Assembly: GCA_964643885.1 (NCBI GenBank)
Contig: CAZXUI010000042.1
Span: 1-36,263 of the forward strand
Length of the DNA stretch: 36,263 bases
Direction: 5' to 3'
Source of the DNA: CAADGL01 sp964643885
GTDB taxonomy: Bacteria > Planctomycetota > Phycisphaerae > UBA1845 > Fen-1342
Positions 8,892 through 17,298 of this stretch are shown here, piece by piece. The translations under genes were made by a program, and so were the position numbers. The notes under the pieces were generated by a model, which was given only the letters and a program-made list of their open reading frames with translations, did no database searches and was not told the origin of the DNA. Positions within the stretch are counted from its first letter, which is position 1; every line of letters starts with the position of its first letter.

Positions 8892-11782
8892 TCGGCCGCG
8901 CGGGCCTCGGCCGGCTGCTGGCGGGATTGCTGCTGAGCTTGGCGTGGCCGGCCGCGCGGGGGGAAGAGACCATCGCCACGGTTCTGGCGGATTTCGAGAC
9001 GGATTCGGTGGCGGCGACGATCGGGCAGGTGCAGAACGTGCTGGCCTCGGACTGCACCGTCGAGCGGGCGCGGCTGCCGGCCCGCGGACAGCAATCACTG
9101 AAGATCGAGATCGGCGCGCTCAATCCGAACGCATCCGTCGTCTGCGACCTGCTGTTTCGTGTCTCGACCCCGATCGAGCAGCCGCGGACGGTGGCGGCTT
9201 TCTGCTGGATCGAAGAGGGCGAGGCGTCGCTGGCGTTTCGGGTGCGCGACGGCGAGGGCCGGATCTTCGAGACGCCGCTGACGCCGATCGGCGCGCAGCG
9301 GCGCTGGCATCGCAAGACGGCGGAGCTGTCGCGCAGCGGATTGACGCCCGTGACGGGCGACGGGGCGCCGCAGCCGCCGCTGGAGATCATCGGCGTGCGC
9401 GTGACGACGCCGCGCATCGGCCGTCAGGTCATCTTCTTCGACGATCTCGAGGTGGAGCACCGCGTCGCTGACGAGCAGATCATCCGCGGGGAATTCAGCT
9501 TCGATCAGCCGACGCAGTTGTACGAGCCGGGTGCGACGGTCCGCTCGGCCGTCGTGCTCGAGAACGGCTCGCGCTCCAGGCGGATCGACGTGTCGGTCGA
9601 GCTGACGTGGCGGCGCGAGGACGGCACGCAGGTCGCGCAGAGCAATTCGAACATCAATCTGCCGGCCAGCGGGCTGGAGTTTCGCTCGCGCCAGGCCGTG
9701 AACAACGAGCAGCGGCTCGACGATCCGGGACTGTATCGCCTCGAAGCGCGCGTGCGTTCGATTCGCTGGACGCGGCCGGTCGTCTTCCGGGCGACGGTCG
9801 CCGTGACGCCGGGCAACCGCAATCTCTCGCGCGGGCGGTCGGTGTTCTTCGGATTGCGGACGAACCTGCTGCGCGAGCCGGCCAGCGACCGGCAGCTCGA
9901 AATCCGCGTCGCTCGCGAGCTGGGAGTGCAACTGCTGGCGATCGACGCGCCCTGGCGGTCGATCGAGCCACGGGCGGACCGCTACGACTTTCGCGCCCTG
10001 GACGAAGTAATCGACGCGATCGCCGGGCGTGGCGTCGCTCCGCTGATCGCCATCACCGACCCGCCGGAGTGGCTCGCGACCGACGGGGCGAACCTGGCCG
10101 AGCGAGTGCGAAAGCTGCTCGAGGCGCTGGCGCGGCGCTACGGCGTGCGCGTCGGGTACTACCAGGTCTTCACGACGCACGCCGGCGACGGCGAACTGAG
10201 CGATGAGCAGATCGCCGCCCTGGCCGAGCAGCTCCGACGCGTCCAGCCCGGCGTGCAACTGCTCTATCCGCCCCGTCCGGCGGCGGAAGCGAAAGCTGCG
10301 GCCGGCGGCATTCCGGCGCCGGTTGCCGGTGCGTTGATCGTGCCGATCGAGACGCAGGGCGAATCGCCCCGGGCGCTCAGATCGCTGGCGGAGCTCGGCG
10401 ATGCGGCGGGATTTCGCTGGAGTGGCGGGCACTGGTGGTATCACCGCGCCGCGCCGCGGGGCGGTACGGGAGGCATCGCGGACGCGATCGCCGTACTCGA
10501 GCATTACGTTCGCGCGGCCGAGGCGGGCGTCGATTCGCTCGTGTGGTTCGACTTGCGCGACGACAGCAGCGATCCGCGGCAGGTATCGCAGATGCGCGGA
10601 CTGGTAGCGCGCGATTTCGGCCCGAAGGCGTGGCTGCTTGGATATGCCAGCACAGTCGGAATGCTCTCGGGAACGCGCTACGGCGGGCGCGTCGCCGGCA
10701 CGCCGGACGAGTTCGACAGCGCCCTGTTCATGGCGAGCGACCGGCAGGTGGCCGTGCTGATTCCGCGGCCGAACCGCATCCGGCCGGCGGTTCTGGCGCC
10801 GATCAGCGGCGTGCCGGGTTTGATCGCGGCCCGCGATTTCGCCCGCCGCGAGGTGCCGCTGCTGGCGGCGCATGGGCCGCCGCTGCTGGCGACGCGGCCG
10901 GACCCGCTCTTCGTGACGATCGGGTTCGAGCGGATTCAGGCGGACCCGCAGCTCGAGCTGGCTCGGCCGTGGGTTCGGGTGCCCGCGCAGGTCTTCGTCG
11001 GGGACTCGGGCGGATTTGCGTTCGAGGTGGAAGCGCCGCTGGCGCTGCGGCGAAGCTATTTTCAGGTCGGGCTGCCCGACGACGCGGCGTTCGAGAGCTC
11101 CGTCTCTTCGCGGCGGATCCAGGCGGCGGCGGACGAAGCCATCGCGCACGAGGTCGTGCTCTCACGGCGCGAGGGGCGCGATTTTCAGCGGGCCTCGATC
11201 ACGTTGAAGCTCTCGCTGGAGGGACGCTCGCTCGAGATTCCGCTTGACGTGCGACCACTGCGGAAACTCGCACGGGGCGGACTGGATGCGCGGCGGTTGC
11301 CGGCGCCGCTGGGGACGCTGGCGGCCGCGAGCAACACGCAGCGCGACCCGGGCCTGGCAGCGTATGGAAGCTACGAGGGCGGGCGGCTGCACCTGGCGGT
11401 TGCGCTGCCTGACGACGTGAACGACGGGGATCGCGTGAGGGTGGGGGCTGCGGCGGAGAATGCGGACAGTCACGTGGAGTTCGAGTTGTCCGGTTTGAAT
11501 GGCCAGCCCGCACTTCGCGACCTGCTGGGAATCGGACCGGCGGACGCCGACAGAGCGCGATGCAGTGTGGCGGCCACACCGGATGGGCGAAAGGTCTGCA
11601 TCCTCTCGATCGATGCGGCCGTGCTGGGGGCGGCGTCGCTGAAGGAGGGTCAGCGCGTGCTCTTTGCGATGCGGCTGGATCGCCTCGACGGCCGAGACGG
11701 GACCGTTCGTTCGTATGCACTGGGCGAAGGTCTGGAGGGTCAACGTCGGTCCGAGGGATTCCAGTGGGGGCGGCTTGAGTGA
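8888..11782 (+). CDS. Exported glycoside-hydrolase-like protein (second of two paralogous proteins)
   Basis: A 964-residue protein with an N-terminal signal peptide (RLLAGLLLSLAWPAARG, about residues 9-25). A beta-rich carbohydrate-binding-like domain follows (about 28-190), then an Ig-like domain (about 195-305). Next is a probable TIM barrel (about 315-620) beginning SVFFGLRTNLL and containing WRSIEPRADRYDF and LIAITDPPEWL, as in GH39/GH42-type enzymes. At the place where clan GH-A enzymes carry Asn-Glu after strand 4, the sequence is YYQVFTTH (424-431), so the usual acid/base Glu is not visible. C-terminal beta modules (about 690-800 and 830-964) complete it; the last resembles a sugar-binding domain. 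The start overlaps the previous stop by ATGA, and this is the last gene of the operon. It may bind rather than cleave polysaccharide (inference). Confidence 0.68.
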   Translation: MIGRAGLGRLLAGLLLSLAWPAARGEETIATVLADFETDSVAATIGQVQNVLASDCTVERARLPARGQQSLKIEIGALNPNASVVCDLLFRVSTPIEQPRTVAAFCWIEEGEASLAFRVRDGEGRIFETPLTPIGAQRRWHRKTAELSRSGLTPVTGDGAPQPPLEIIGVRVTTPRIGRQVIFFDDLEVEHRVADEQIIRGEFSFDQPTQLYEPGATVRSAVVLENGSRSRRIDVSVELTWRREDGTQVAQSNSNINLPASGLEFRSRQAVNNEQRLDDPGLYRLEARVRSIRWTRPVVFRATVAVTPGNRNLSRGRSVFFGLRTNLLREPASDRQLEIRVARELGVQLLAIDAPWRSIEPRADRYDFRALDEVIDAIAGRGVAPLIAITDPPEWLATDGANLAERVRKLLEALARRYGVRVGYYQVFTTHAGDGELSDEQIAALAEQLRRVQPGVQLLYPPRPAAEAKAAAGGIPAPVAGALIVPIETQGESPRALRSLAELGDAAGFRWSGGHWWYHRAAPRGGTGGIADAIAVLEHYVRAAEAGVDSLVWFDLRDDSSDPRQVSQMRGLVARDFGPKAWLLGYASTVGMLSGTRYGGRVAGTPDEFDSALFMASDRQVAVLIPRPNRIRPAVLAPISGVPGLIAARDFARREVPLLAAHGPPLLATRPDPLFVTIGFERIQADPQLELARPWVRVPAQVFVGDSGGFAFEVEAPLALRRSYFQVGLPDDAAFESSVSSRRIQAAADEAIAHEVVLSRREGRDFQRASITLKLSLEGRSLEIPLDVRPLRKLARGGLDARRLPAPLGTLAAASNTQRDPGLAAYGSYEGGRLHLAVALPDDVNDGDRVRVGAAAENADSHVEFELSGLNGQPALRDLLGIGPADADRARCSVAATPDGRKVCILSIDAAVLGAASLKEGQRVLFAMRLDRLDGRDGTVRSYALGEGLEGQRRSEGFQWGRLE

Positions 11783-11885
11783 AGGCGCGCGGCGTTTGGC
11801 CGACGCTCCGTGCCGGACCTGGATTCCGGCACGGGGCATCGAGGCACAGGAGAAAGAACGCAGCGCGTTCGAGAGGGCAAAAAAA

Positions 11886-12010
11886 ATGAGTGAATTCGGT
11901 CAGATGTCCGCAGGGGCAGGGGTTGGGTTTCGAGCGAGGGGGCCATCAGGAAAGATTGCGAAGCGAATCTTCTCGATGGCCTGGGACATCCGACGGGCGA
12001 ATTCACTCAT
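11886..12010. repeat. 125-bp nested imperfect palindrome (MITE-like)
   Basis: The outer arms are perfect: ATGAGTGAATTCG (11886-11898) and CGAATTCACTCAT (11998-12010). Inside are paired blocks in order: ATGTCC (11904-11909) with GGACAT (11984-11989), GGCCATC (11941-11947) with GATGGCC (11975-11981), and AAGATT (11952-11957) with AATCTT (11966-11971). The 5' arm has about 26 extra unpaired G-rich bases. It is preceded by a run of A. The structure would form one long hairpin in RNA or a cruciform in DNA. A non-autonomous mobile element is the likeliest reading. Confidence 0.7.
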
Positions 12011-12386
12011 CGATCAGAGCACCGGACTGCTCCGGTACATGTCTTGAGGAAAACAGGCATCGACCAGGCGTCCTTGCCGAGTCGACGCCCCTTCGGTCGA
12101 TCACAGCCCATCCGTGAGCCGCACCGCCGACCGGGATCCACTTGTCAATTCCCGGATTCGCACCCGGGGGCGGCTCTCAGCCCGCCTGCTTTACACTTGA
12201 CTCATCGGACAGGATAACTCAGATTCTTCGGCCGTCGAGGGCAATTTCATTATCGATTTAGCCAGTTTTGCTGTTAATTTAGAGAAGATATCATCCGCAC
12301 GGCGGGCACCTACCAGATGTGGTATGAATCGCGCGGGCGGACCCCCGAATTGACGATCATCCACCAGGTTTCAGCCACAGTAAAAT

Positions 12387-12424
12387 TGACAGAAACCGCC
12401 CATTTTGTGACAGAAACTGACAGA
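12387..12424. repeat. Direct repeats of TGACAGAAAC
   Basis: TGACAGAAAC occurs at 12387-12396 and 12408-12417, 21 bases apart, and is followed by a shortened copy TGACAGA at 12418-12424. The 21-bp phase (two helical turns) could fit a protein-binding site, but terminal repeats of a lost insertion sequence would look the same. It sits just past the stop of the minus-strand gene. Confidence 0.5.
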
Positions 12425-12433
12425 TCCGGGGGT

Positions 12434-12964
12434 TCAGGGGGCGAGGTTCCCGTGCGACAATCGCCGTAGGACCTTGCGCAGCAGCAGGTAGTTGGCGCCG
12501 CGGTAGCGCGTCACCTCCGCAGAAATGACAAACTCGGAAGCGCCGCCCTCGGCCTCTCGCTCCATCGCTTCCAGGAACTGGTTCTTCAGAATCTCCATCA
12601 CCCGTGGGGCGCCGGAGTCCTCCTCGACGTAGAACTCGAACTCCGACCGCTGCCCGCTGCGAATCAGCCGCCCCGGACGGTCGACTACGCGCGTGCCATC
12701 GACCAGCAGCGAGCCGGCCTCCCGGTCGCGGTCGGCCGTGCGCCGGTCGCCGGCCGCTTCCGGGGCGACGGGGAGCACGGGCGTGGCCTCCTGCCGCCTC
12801 ATCAGCTCATCTAAGTCACGTGCCTGAACAGGTTTACGGAAGCCATCGTCAGCCGGCGCGGTGCTCGGCTGCGAGCTGGGGGGCGACTGCTGTCCGGTGG
12901 CGGCGCGGCGAGTCAGATCAAGCGTAAGACCGCCCAAAATGGCGAGAAAGAGTCTGCGGGTCAT
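12434..12964 (-). CDS. Small secreted or membrane-anchored protein, unknown function
   Basis: A 176-residue protein. The start is ATG at 12964, chosen because it gives a signal-like N terminus (MTRRLFLAILGGLTLDLTRRAATG; Arg-Arg then hydrophobic, perhaps Tat-like) and is preceded by GGGAG 7-8 bases upstream. A polar Ser/Pro linker follows, then a conserved-looking C-terminal domain: RQGQ-type basic patch RSGQRSEFEFYVEED, PRVMEILKNQFLEAMEREA and FVISAEVTRYRGANYLLLRKVLRR. The last motif (xRGxNYLLLRKxL) recurs, from memory, in small exported planctomycete proteins of unknown function. The gene is divergent from the NeuD-like gene, with about 130 bases between starts. Confidence 0.7.
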   Translation of the reverse strand: MTRRLFLAILGGLTLDLTRRAATGQQSPPSSQPSTAPADDGFRKPVQARDLDELMRRQEATPVLPVAPEAAGDRRTADRDREAGSLLVDGTRVVDRPGRLIRSGQRSEFEFYVEEDSGAPRVMEILKNQFLEAMEREAEGGASEFVISAEVTRYRGANYLLLRKVLRRLSHGNLAP

Positions 12965-13093
12965 GGTCGAGCTCCCACTGGAATGGCACGACGGCGGACA
13001 GACCGCGGGTACCCGGCAACATCCTACCACAATCCGCCGGAAACGGGCCGATCCGCAGCCGGACCGGGGCGATGCACCGATACTCTCGACAGG

Positions 13094-13792
13094 ATGCCGC
13101 GAAGAAAGCCCGACATCGCGATCTACGGCGCCGGCGGACTGGGGCGGCTGGTCCTGGACATCGTCAACCAGGCCGACCGCTTCCGTGTCGTCGCGTTTCT
13201 CGATTCGGACACATCCCGCGTGGGGAGCGAGATCGACGGAATCGGCGTGCTGGGCGGGCTCGAGCTGGCCGCGCTGCTGTGCCGCAAAGGCGTGCGGCGG
13301 ATGATCGTCGCCATCGGCGAGAATCATACGCGCGTCCGCGTCGCGGGTGAGCTCTGCACGCGCGGCGGGCGGCTCGTTTCCGCAGTCCACCCGCTGGCGA
13401 CGATCGCGCCCACCGCGAAGCTGGGCGAACATGTCATCGTCGGCGCGCGGGCGATCGTCTGCGTGCACGCGACGGTCGCCGATCACAGCGTGCTCTCGGC
13501 CGGGGCGATCATCGAGCACGACAACCGCATCGGCGCCGGTGCGTTTCTGCACCCGGCCGTGCGGCTGGCGGGGAATGTGACGGTGGAAGAGTACGCGACG
13601 CTGGGGATCGGCGCGTGCGTGATTCAGGGGCGTCGGATCGGGCGCGGCGCGGTGGTGCATCCCGGGGCGGTGGTGATTCGCGACGTGCCGCCGGGAATGA
13701 CCGTTTCCGGGGCGCCGGCCCGCATGCTGGCGGCGACGTCGCTGGGAATCGAGGCGGCGAGCGTGGCCGGATTCTCAGCCGCGGTATCATAG
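13094..13792 (+). CDS. NeuD/PglD-type sugar O- or N-acyltransferase
   Basis: A 232-residue protein. The N-terminal part has a nucleotide-binding-like IYGAGGLGRLVLDI motif (residues 10-23) typical of the PglB domain of NeuD/PglD enzymes, which binds the sugar nucleotide. From about residue 95 the sequence shows hexapeptide repeats of a left-handed beta-helix (HPLATIAPTAKLGEHVIVGARAIV and following), with His near ATVADHSVLSAGAIIEHD as in the catalytic His region. It ends with VIRDVPPGMTVSGAPARML, standard for the family. These enzymes transfer acyl groups from acyl-CoA to nucleotide-activated amino sugars for surface glycans. ATG 13094 is used because upstream residues do not fit the family. 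It lies 61 bases upstream of the next gene. Confidence 0.88.
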   Translation: MPRRKPDIAIYGAGGLGRLVLDIVNQADRFRVVAFLDSDTSRVGSEIDGIGVLGGLELAALLCRKGVRRMIVAIGENHTRVRVAGELCTRGGRLVSAVHPLATIAPTAKLGEHVIVGARAIVCVHATVADHSVLSAGAIIEHDNRIGAGAFLHPAVRLAGNVTVEEYATLGIGACVIQGRRIGRGAVVHPGAVVIRDVPPGMTVSGAPARMLAATSLGIEAASVAGFSAAVS

Positions 13793-13853
13793 GACCCGCG
13801 CTTCCACGGCGCCGTGGCGTGAGACGGAGCGGACCTGTGCGACTCCAGCCTCG

Positions 13854-15044
13854 ATGAAATACGCGATCGTGATTCTGGCAGGTGCGGCCGACGAGCCCGT
13901 GGCCGAGCTGAATCAGCGCACACCGCTCCAGGCGGCGGAGCTGCCGCACCTGGATGAGCTGGCCGGCCGCGGGCGGCTCGGCACGACCTACACCGTTCCC
14001 GAAGACCACTTCGCCTCGTCGGAGACGACGGTCCCGAACGTCCTGGGGTATGACCCGCTGGCGTATTCGCTTCCGCGCGGGGCGCTCGAGGCGCTGGCCC
14101 GCGGCATCCGGCTGGACCGCAATGACCGGGTGCTGCGCTGCAACCTGGTGACGGTGCTCGACGGCGTGCTGCGCGACCTGGCGGCCGGGTATATCCGCAC
14201 GCCGGAAGCGACGCGGCTGATCAACGACCTGGCGCCGCTGCTGCCGCACGAGGGGATGGAGCTGCACGCGGGAAGGAGCTTTCGCCATCTGCTGGTGTGG
14301 CGGAATGCCGGAGCGCTATCGCGGCTGCGCACGCTTCCGCCGCACGCGTGCCTGGACGAGCCGGTGCGGCGGCATCTGCCGAGCGGGCGCGAGTCCGGTC
14401 CGCTGCTGACGTTCCTCGAGCGCGCGGACAAGCTGCTGGAAACGCACGACGTGAACACGGTCCGGCAGGACCTGGGCGAGAACCCGGCCAGCGGCGTGTG
14501 GCTGTGGGGCGCGGGTGCGATCGGGGCGTTTCCGAGCTTTGAGACGCGCTTCGGCCTGCGCGGGGCTGCGGTGGCGGGGGTGGATTTCGTGCGCGGGCTG
14601 GCGAAGCTGCTGCGCTGGGACGTGTGCGACGTGCCGGGTGCGACGGGCCTGGTGGACACGGACCTGTCGGCCAAGGGCGCGGCGGCAGTCGCGGCGCTGG
14701 ATGGGGCGGCGCTGGTATGCGTGCACATCGAAGCGTGCGACGAGGCAGGGCACATGGGCGACGCGTCGCTCAAGCTGCGGCTGCTCGAGGCGATCGACCG
14801 GGATGTGATCGGGCCGGTGTTGCGGCGGCTGCGCGATGAATCGCGCTGGCGGATGCTGGTGATCCCGGATCACGCGACGCCGGTATCGCTGCGGACGCAC
14901 ACGGCGGCGGCGGTGCCGTTCGTCCTGGCGGGCAGCGATATCGATTCGCACCGCGGCGAGCTGTTCGACGAGCACAGCGCGCGCGAGGGGGAGATGCAGC
15001 TCGAGCACGCCTGGCACCTGATGGAGTATTTCCTGCGGCGCTGA
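13854..15044 (+). CDS. ApgM-type 2,3-bisphosphoglycerate-independent phosphoglycerate mutase homologue
   Basis: A 396-residue member of the archaeal-type cofactor-independent phosphoglycerate mutase family (alkaline phosphatase superfamily), which interconverts 3- and 2-phosphoglycerate. Family signatures are present: LGYDPLAYSLPRGALEA (after the catalytic-Ser region SSET), RCNLVTV, VHIEACDEAGHMGD and IPDHATPVSLRTHT. However, the N-terminal metal-binding motif, normally (P/G)DGxxDxP, reads LAGAADEP (residues 8-15): the first metal Asp is Ala9. The GSD motif around the nucleophile is SSE. The family length is normal (about 400). Either activity is altered or another residue supplies the metal ligand. 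ATG 13854 gives the expected N terminus. It converges with the ABC permease gene. Confidence 0.85.
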   Translation: MKYAIVILAGAADEPVAELNQRTPLQAAELPHLDELAGRGRLGTTYTVPEDHFASSETTVPNVLGYDPLAYSLPRGALEALARGIRLDRNDRVLRCNLVTVLDGVLRDLAAGYIRTPEATRLINDLAPLLPHEGMELHAGRSFRHLLVWRNAGALSRLRTLPPHACLDEPVRRHLPSGRESGPLLTFLERADKLLETHDVNTVRQDLGENPASGVWLWGAGAIGAFPSFETRFGLRGAAVAGVDFVRGLAKLLRWDVCDVPGATGLVDTDLSAKGAAAVAALDGAALVCVHIEACDEAGHMGDASLKLRLLEAIDRDVIGPVLRRLRDESRWRMLVIPDHATPVSLRTHTAAAVPFVLAGSDIDSHRGELFDEHSAREGEMQLEHAWHLMEYFLRR

Positions 15045-15082
15045 GCGGGGGCGCTGACGTTCGATGAGCCGAGCCGCGGCCG

Positions 15083-16927
15083 TCAGGCCGTCTGCCGGCG
15101 GATGGTCATGTCGAAATTGCGGACCAGGTTCGTGTACTGGCTGTACGTGATCGCCGCGAACGCCGCGATCGCCAGCACCGTGCCGATCAGCGTCGAGAAA
15201 CGCAGCCGCAGGATTTCTCCCGGGGCCGGCCGCGTCGCGAGGTCCAGGAGCTGCGCCGGATCGATCAACGCCACGAAGGCCGGCAGCGGAGCAAACGGGT
15301 ACGCGAACGCTCCGACCTCCGCGCTCGCCTGAGCCACCGTGTAGCCGCAGCCCGTCAGAATCGCCGTGGCCAGCAGCACGACGCAGGCGCTGACCATGAC
15401 GGCCTGGACCGTCTTGCGCGCGACCAGCGAGAAATACAGGCCGATCATCGCGGCCGTCGCCGCGTAGGAGATCATCAACACCGGCACGCTGACCAGCGCC
15501 TGGAGGTCGCCGGTGACGGCGGCGAAATCGGCCCGCAGCAGATCGGCCACCAGGAAGAGCAGCACCGTGCCGGTCGGCACTGCGATCAGCGGGACGACGA
15601 AGCTGACCAGCCCGCGGAGCATGCCGGCGATGATGTAGCGGCTGGTCAGCGGCGTGGTCAGCAGCAGCTCGAAGGTGAGCGCCTCCTTTTCTCGCGTCAG
15701 CGACGTGGCGGCCGTCGTCGTCACGAACAGCAGCACGATGATCAGCTCGATCCAGACCAGGTAGACCAGCCACGCGCGGGCGGTGGCGGGCGTAAGCCCC
15801 CACCAGCCCTGCACCGCCGCCAGAACCAGCACGACGCCCGCGATGGCCGCGGCCGCCACGAGCACCCAGCGCATGGTCGAGCGCCCGCCGGCCGACGCAC
15901 GCGTGGCGGCCTCGCGCCAGGCGATGGGGTTGTTCCAGACATTCCGGGGCCGGCGGCGGCGCTCGTCGGTGTTGACGGCGCGGCGAAGCGGCGCGGTGAT
16001 CCGCGACCAGAGCGTCACCTCGCCCTCCTTCGCGCCGCGGCGCACGAAGGCGAGGCTGTAGAGCACGAGCGCGGCCGAGAAGAGCGTCGTGACGGCCATG
16101 TAGCCGTACTGCGGCCAGGCGAGCATCCAGCTCCAGGGCCAGCCGTACAGGGCGACCTGGTCGATCCGCGGAGCGGGCGTGATGCCGGTCACGACCAGCA
16201 GCGCCATGAACGGATGCAGCGGCGCCAGCCAGCTCATCTTCATCGGCCGGCCGGTGAGGAACTGGTCCTCGCCGTCCGGCGCGGCGGCGAGCTGGCCGAA
16301 TGGCGTGTTGCCGATCAGCCACAGTCCGACGAGGTAGACGGCGACGCCGACGAAGAAGGAGAAGATGGTGCGGCGCGTGCCGACCCGCGTGACGGCGATG
16401 GTGATGGCCAGGGCGCCGGTGACCAGCCCGGTGCAGGCGGCCAGCAGCAGGCTGTCGCGCACCTCGGCCAGCGTGACGCCGCCGTAGATCATGGTAATAC
16501 AGAAGATCGGCAGGCCGCTGAGCAGCAGCACCCAGACGAAATAGAGCCGGCTGAAGAGCGAGCCGAGGACGATCTGGGCGTTCGAGAGCGGCGTGGTCAG
16601 CAGAATGTGAAATGTGTTGGCGTCCTTCTCCTGCGTGATGGCGCCGGCCGTGAAGATCGGCGCGATGAAGGCCATCAGGCCGAGCTGGACGAGGCTGACG
16701 ATCATGAACGACCGGCTGGACTCCTTGGCGAGCTGCGCCAGCGAGGCCGCCTGGCCGAGATTCGCGCTTCCGGCGACGAGCAGGACGACGAAGAGCACGG
16801 CCAGGTAGGCGAAGCGGGCATAGAGGTGTCGGCTGCGCTTCCCGCCGGCGGCGACGACGCGGACGAGGATGGGGTTGGCAGGCAGCAGGTGCCAGAACCA
16901 CAGGCCCAGGTCGCGAAGGATGCTCAT
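15083..16927 (-). CDS. ABC-2 type transporter permease, duplicated
   Basis: A 614-residue membrane protein with about 12 hydrophobic segments arranged as two ABC-2 permease halves. Each half has the coupling-helix-like signature: QEKDANTFHILLTTPLSNAQ at about residues 99-118, and REKEALTFELLLTTPLTSR at about 408-430. This repetition shows an internal duplication, common in planctomycete ABC-2 permeases that act with a separate ATPase. A basic cytoplasmic linker rich in Arg (RRRRRPRNVW-like) joins the halves. The start ATG at 16927 is preceded by GGGGGA about 7 bases upstream. A matching ATPase is at 18828-19757, separated from this gene by a plus-strand gene, so partnership is plausible but not proven. 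The substrate is unknown. Confidence 0.86.
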   Translation of the reverse strand: MSILRDLGLWFWHLLPANPILVRVVAAGGKRSRHLYARFAYLAVLFVVLLVAGSANLGQAASLAQLAKESSRSFMIVSLVQLGLMAFIAPIFTAGAITQEKDANTFHILLTTPLSNAQIVLGSLFSRLYFVWVLLLSGLPIFCITMIYGGVTLAEVRDSLLLAACTGLVTGALAITIAVTRVGTRRTIFSFFVGVAVYLVGLWLIGNTPFGQLAAAPDGEDQFLTGRPMKMSWLAPLHPFMALLVVTGITPAPRIDQVALYGWPWSWMLAWPQYGYMAVTTLFSAALVLYSLAFVRRGAKEGEVTLWSRITAPLRRAVNTDERRRRPRNVWNNPIAWREAATRASAGGRSTMRWVLVAAAAIAGVVLVLAAVQGWWGLTPATARAWLVYLVWIELIIVLLFVTTTAATSLTREKEALTFELLLTTPLTSRYIIAGMLRGLVSFVVPLIAVPTGTVLLFLVADLLRADFAAVTGDLQALVSVPVLMISYAATAAMIGLYFSLVARKTVQAVMVSACVVLLATAILTGCGYTVAQASAEVGAFAYPFAPLPAFVALIDPAQLLDLATRPAPGEILRLRFSTLIGTVLAIAAFAAITYSQYTNLVRNFDMTIRRQTA

Positions 16928-17298
16928 CGCGTCGTCCCCCGGCGCGCGGCGAGGTTCCGACGGCGAGGTTGTTGCGGGCCGCTGCGCGATCGAGTGCGCC
17001 CGCCGCGGTCGAAGTGCCACGACCGAGCCTGGCGGAAATCGTCTCCGGAACCGCTACCGGTCCGCGCGTGCCGCGTTCTCAGCCGTGATTTGCAGCCTAC
17101 CATTCGACACTCTGTGAGAGGGTGACCTATAGTGCAATTGGAGCGGTTCTCGGAATCTCGTAGTGGGGATTGCAGGAAACGAGCCCGTTGCCGGCTGGTC
17201 GCACCGCCCCGTGCCGATGAGTTCATCGCTTCGACCTGCCACATCGACGGCGCACTGCGGTTCGGGAACTCGCTTGAAGCCCTTGGGGAGGTAACGCT
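16928..17298. other. Divergent intergenic region
   Basis: About 370 bases without a gene between the starts of the minus-strand ABC permease and the plus-strand PEP-CTERM gene. It must hold promoters for both. A plausible plus-strand promoter is at 17104-17133; nothing equally clear was found for the minus strand. Confidence 0.6.
17104..17133 (+). promoter_or_regulatory. Candidate sigma70-like promoter for the PEP-CTERM gene
   Basis: TCGACA (17104-17109) and TATAGT (17128-17133) are separated by 18 bases and resemble -35 and -10 boxes. Transcription would start near 17140, leaving a leader of about 160 nt before the ATG at 17299. In G+C-rich DNA the TATAGT stands out, but this remains a pattern match. 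Confidence 0.4.

Larger units (their letters stand above)
11783..12433. other. Non-coding region with palindrome and AT-rich island
   Basis: About 650 bases with no supported gene, lying between the end of the seven-gene operon and the convergent small secreted-protein gene. It contains a nested palindrome at 11886-12010, an AT-rich stretch around 12215-12300 unlike the rest of the window, and short direct repeats at 12387-12424. An open frame crossing 11886-12047 is explained by the palindrome and resembles no protein. The mixture suggests decayed mobile DNA. Confidence 0.6.

Noticed and set aside
11664..12047. Open frame covering the 11886-12010 palindrome
   Set aside because: Starts inside the previous gene out of frame, and its C-terminal half is just the translated palindrome.
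14316..16901. 861-codon minus-strand frame overlapping the ABC permease and the mutase gene
   Set aside because: Out of frame with the permease, of Arg/Gly/Ala composition, and crosses a convergent gene end.
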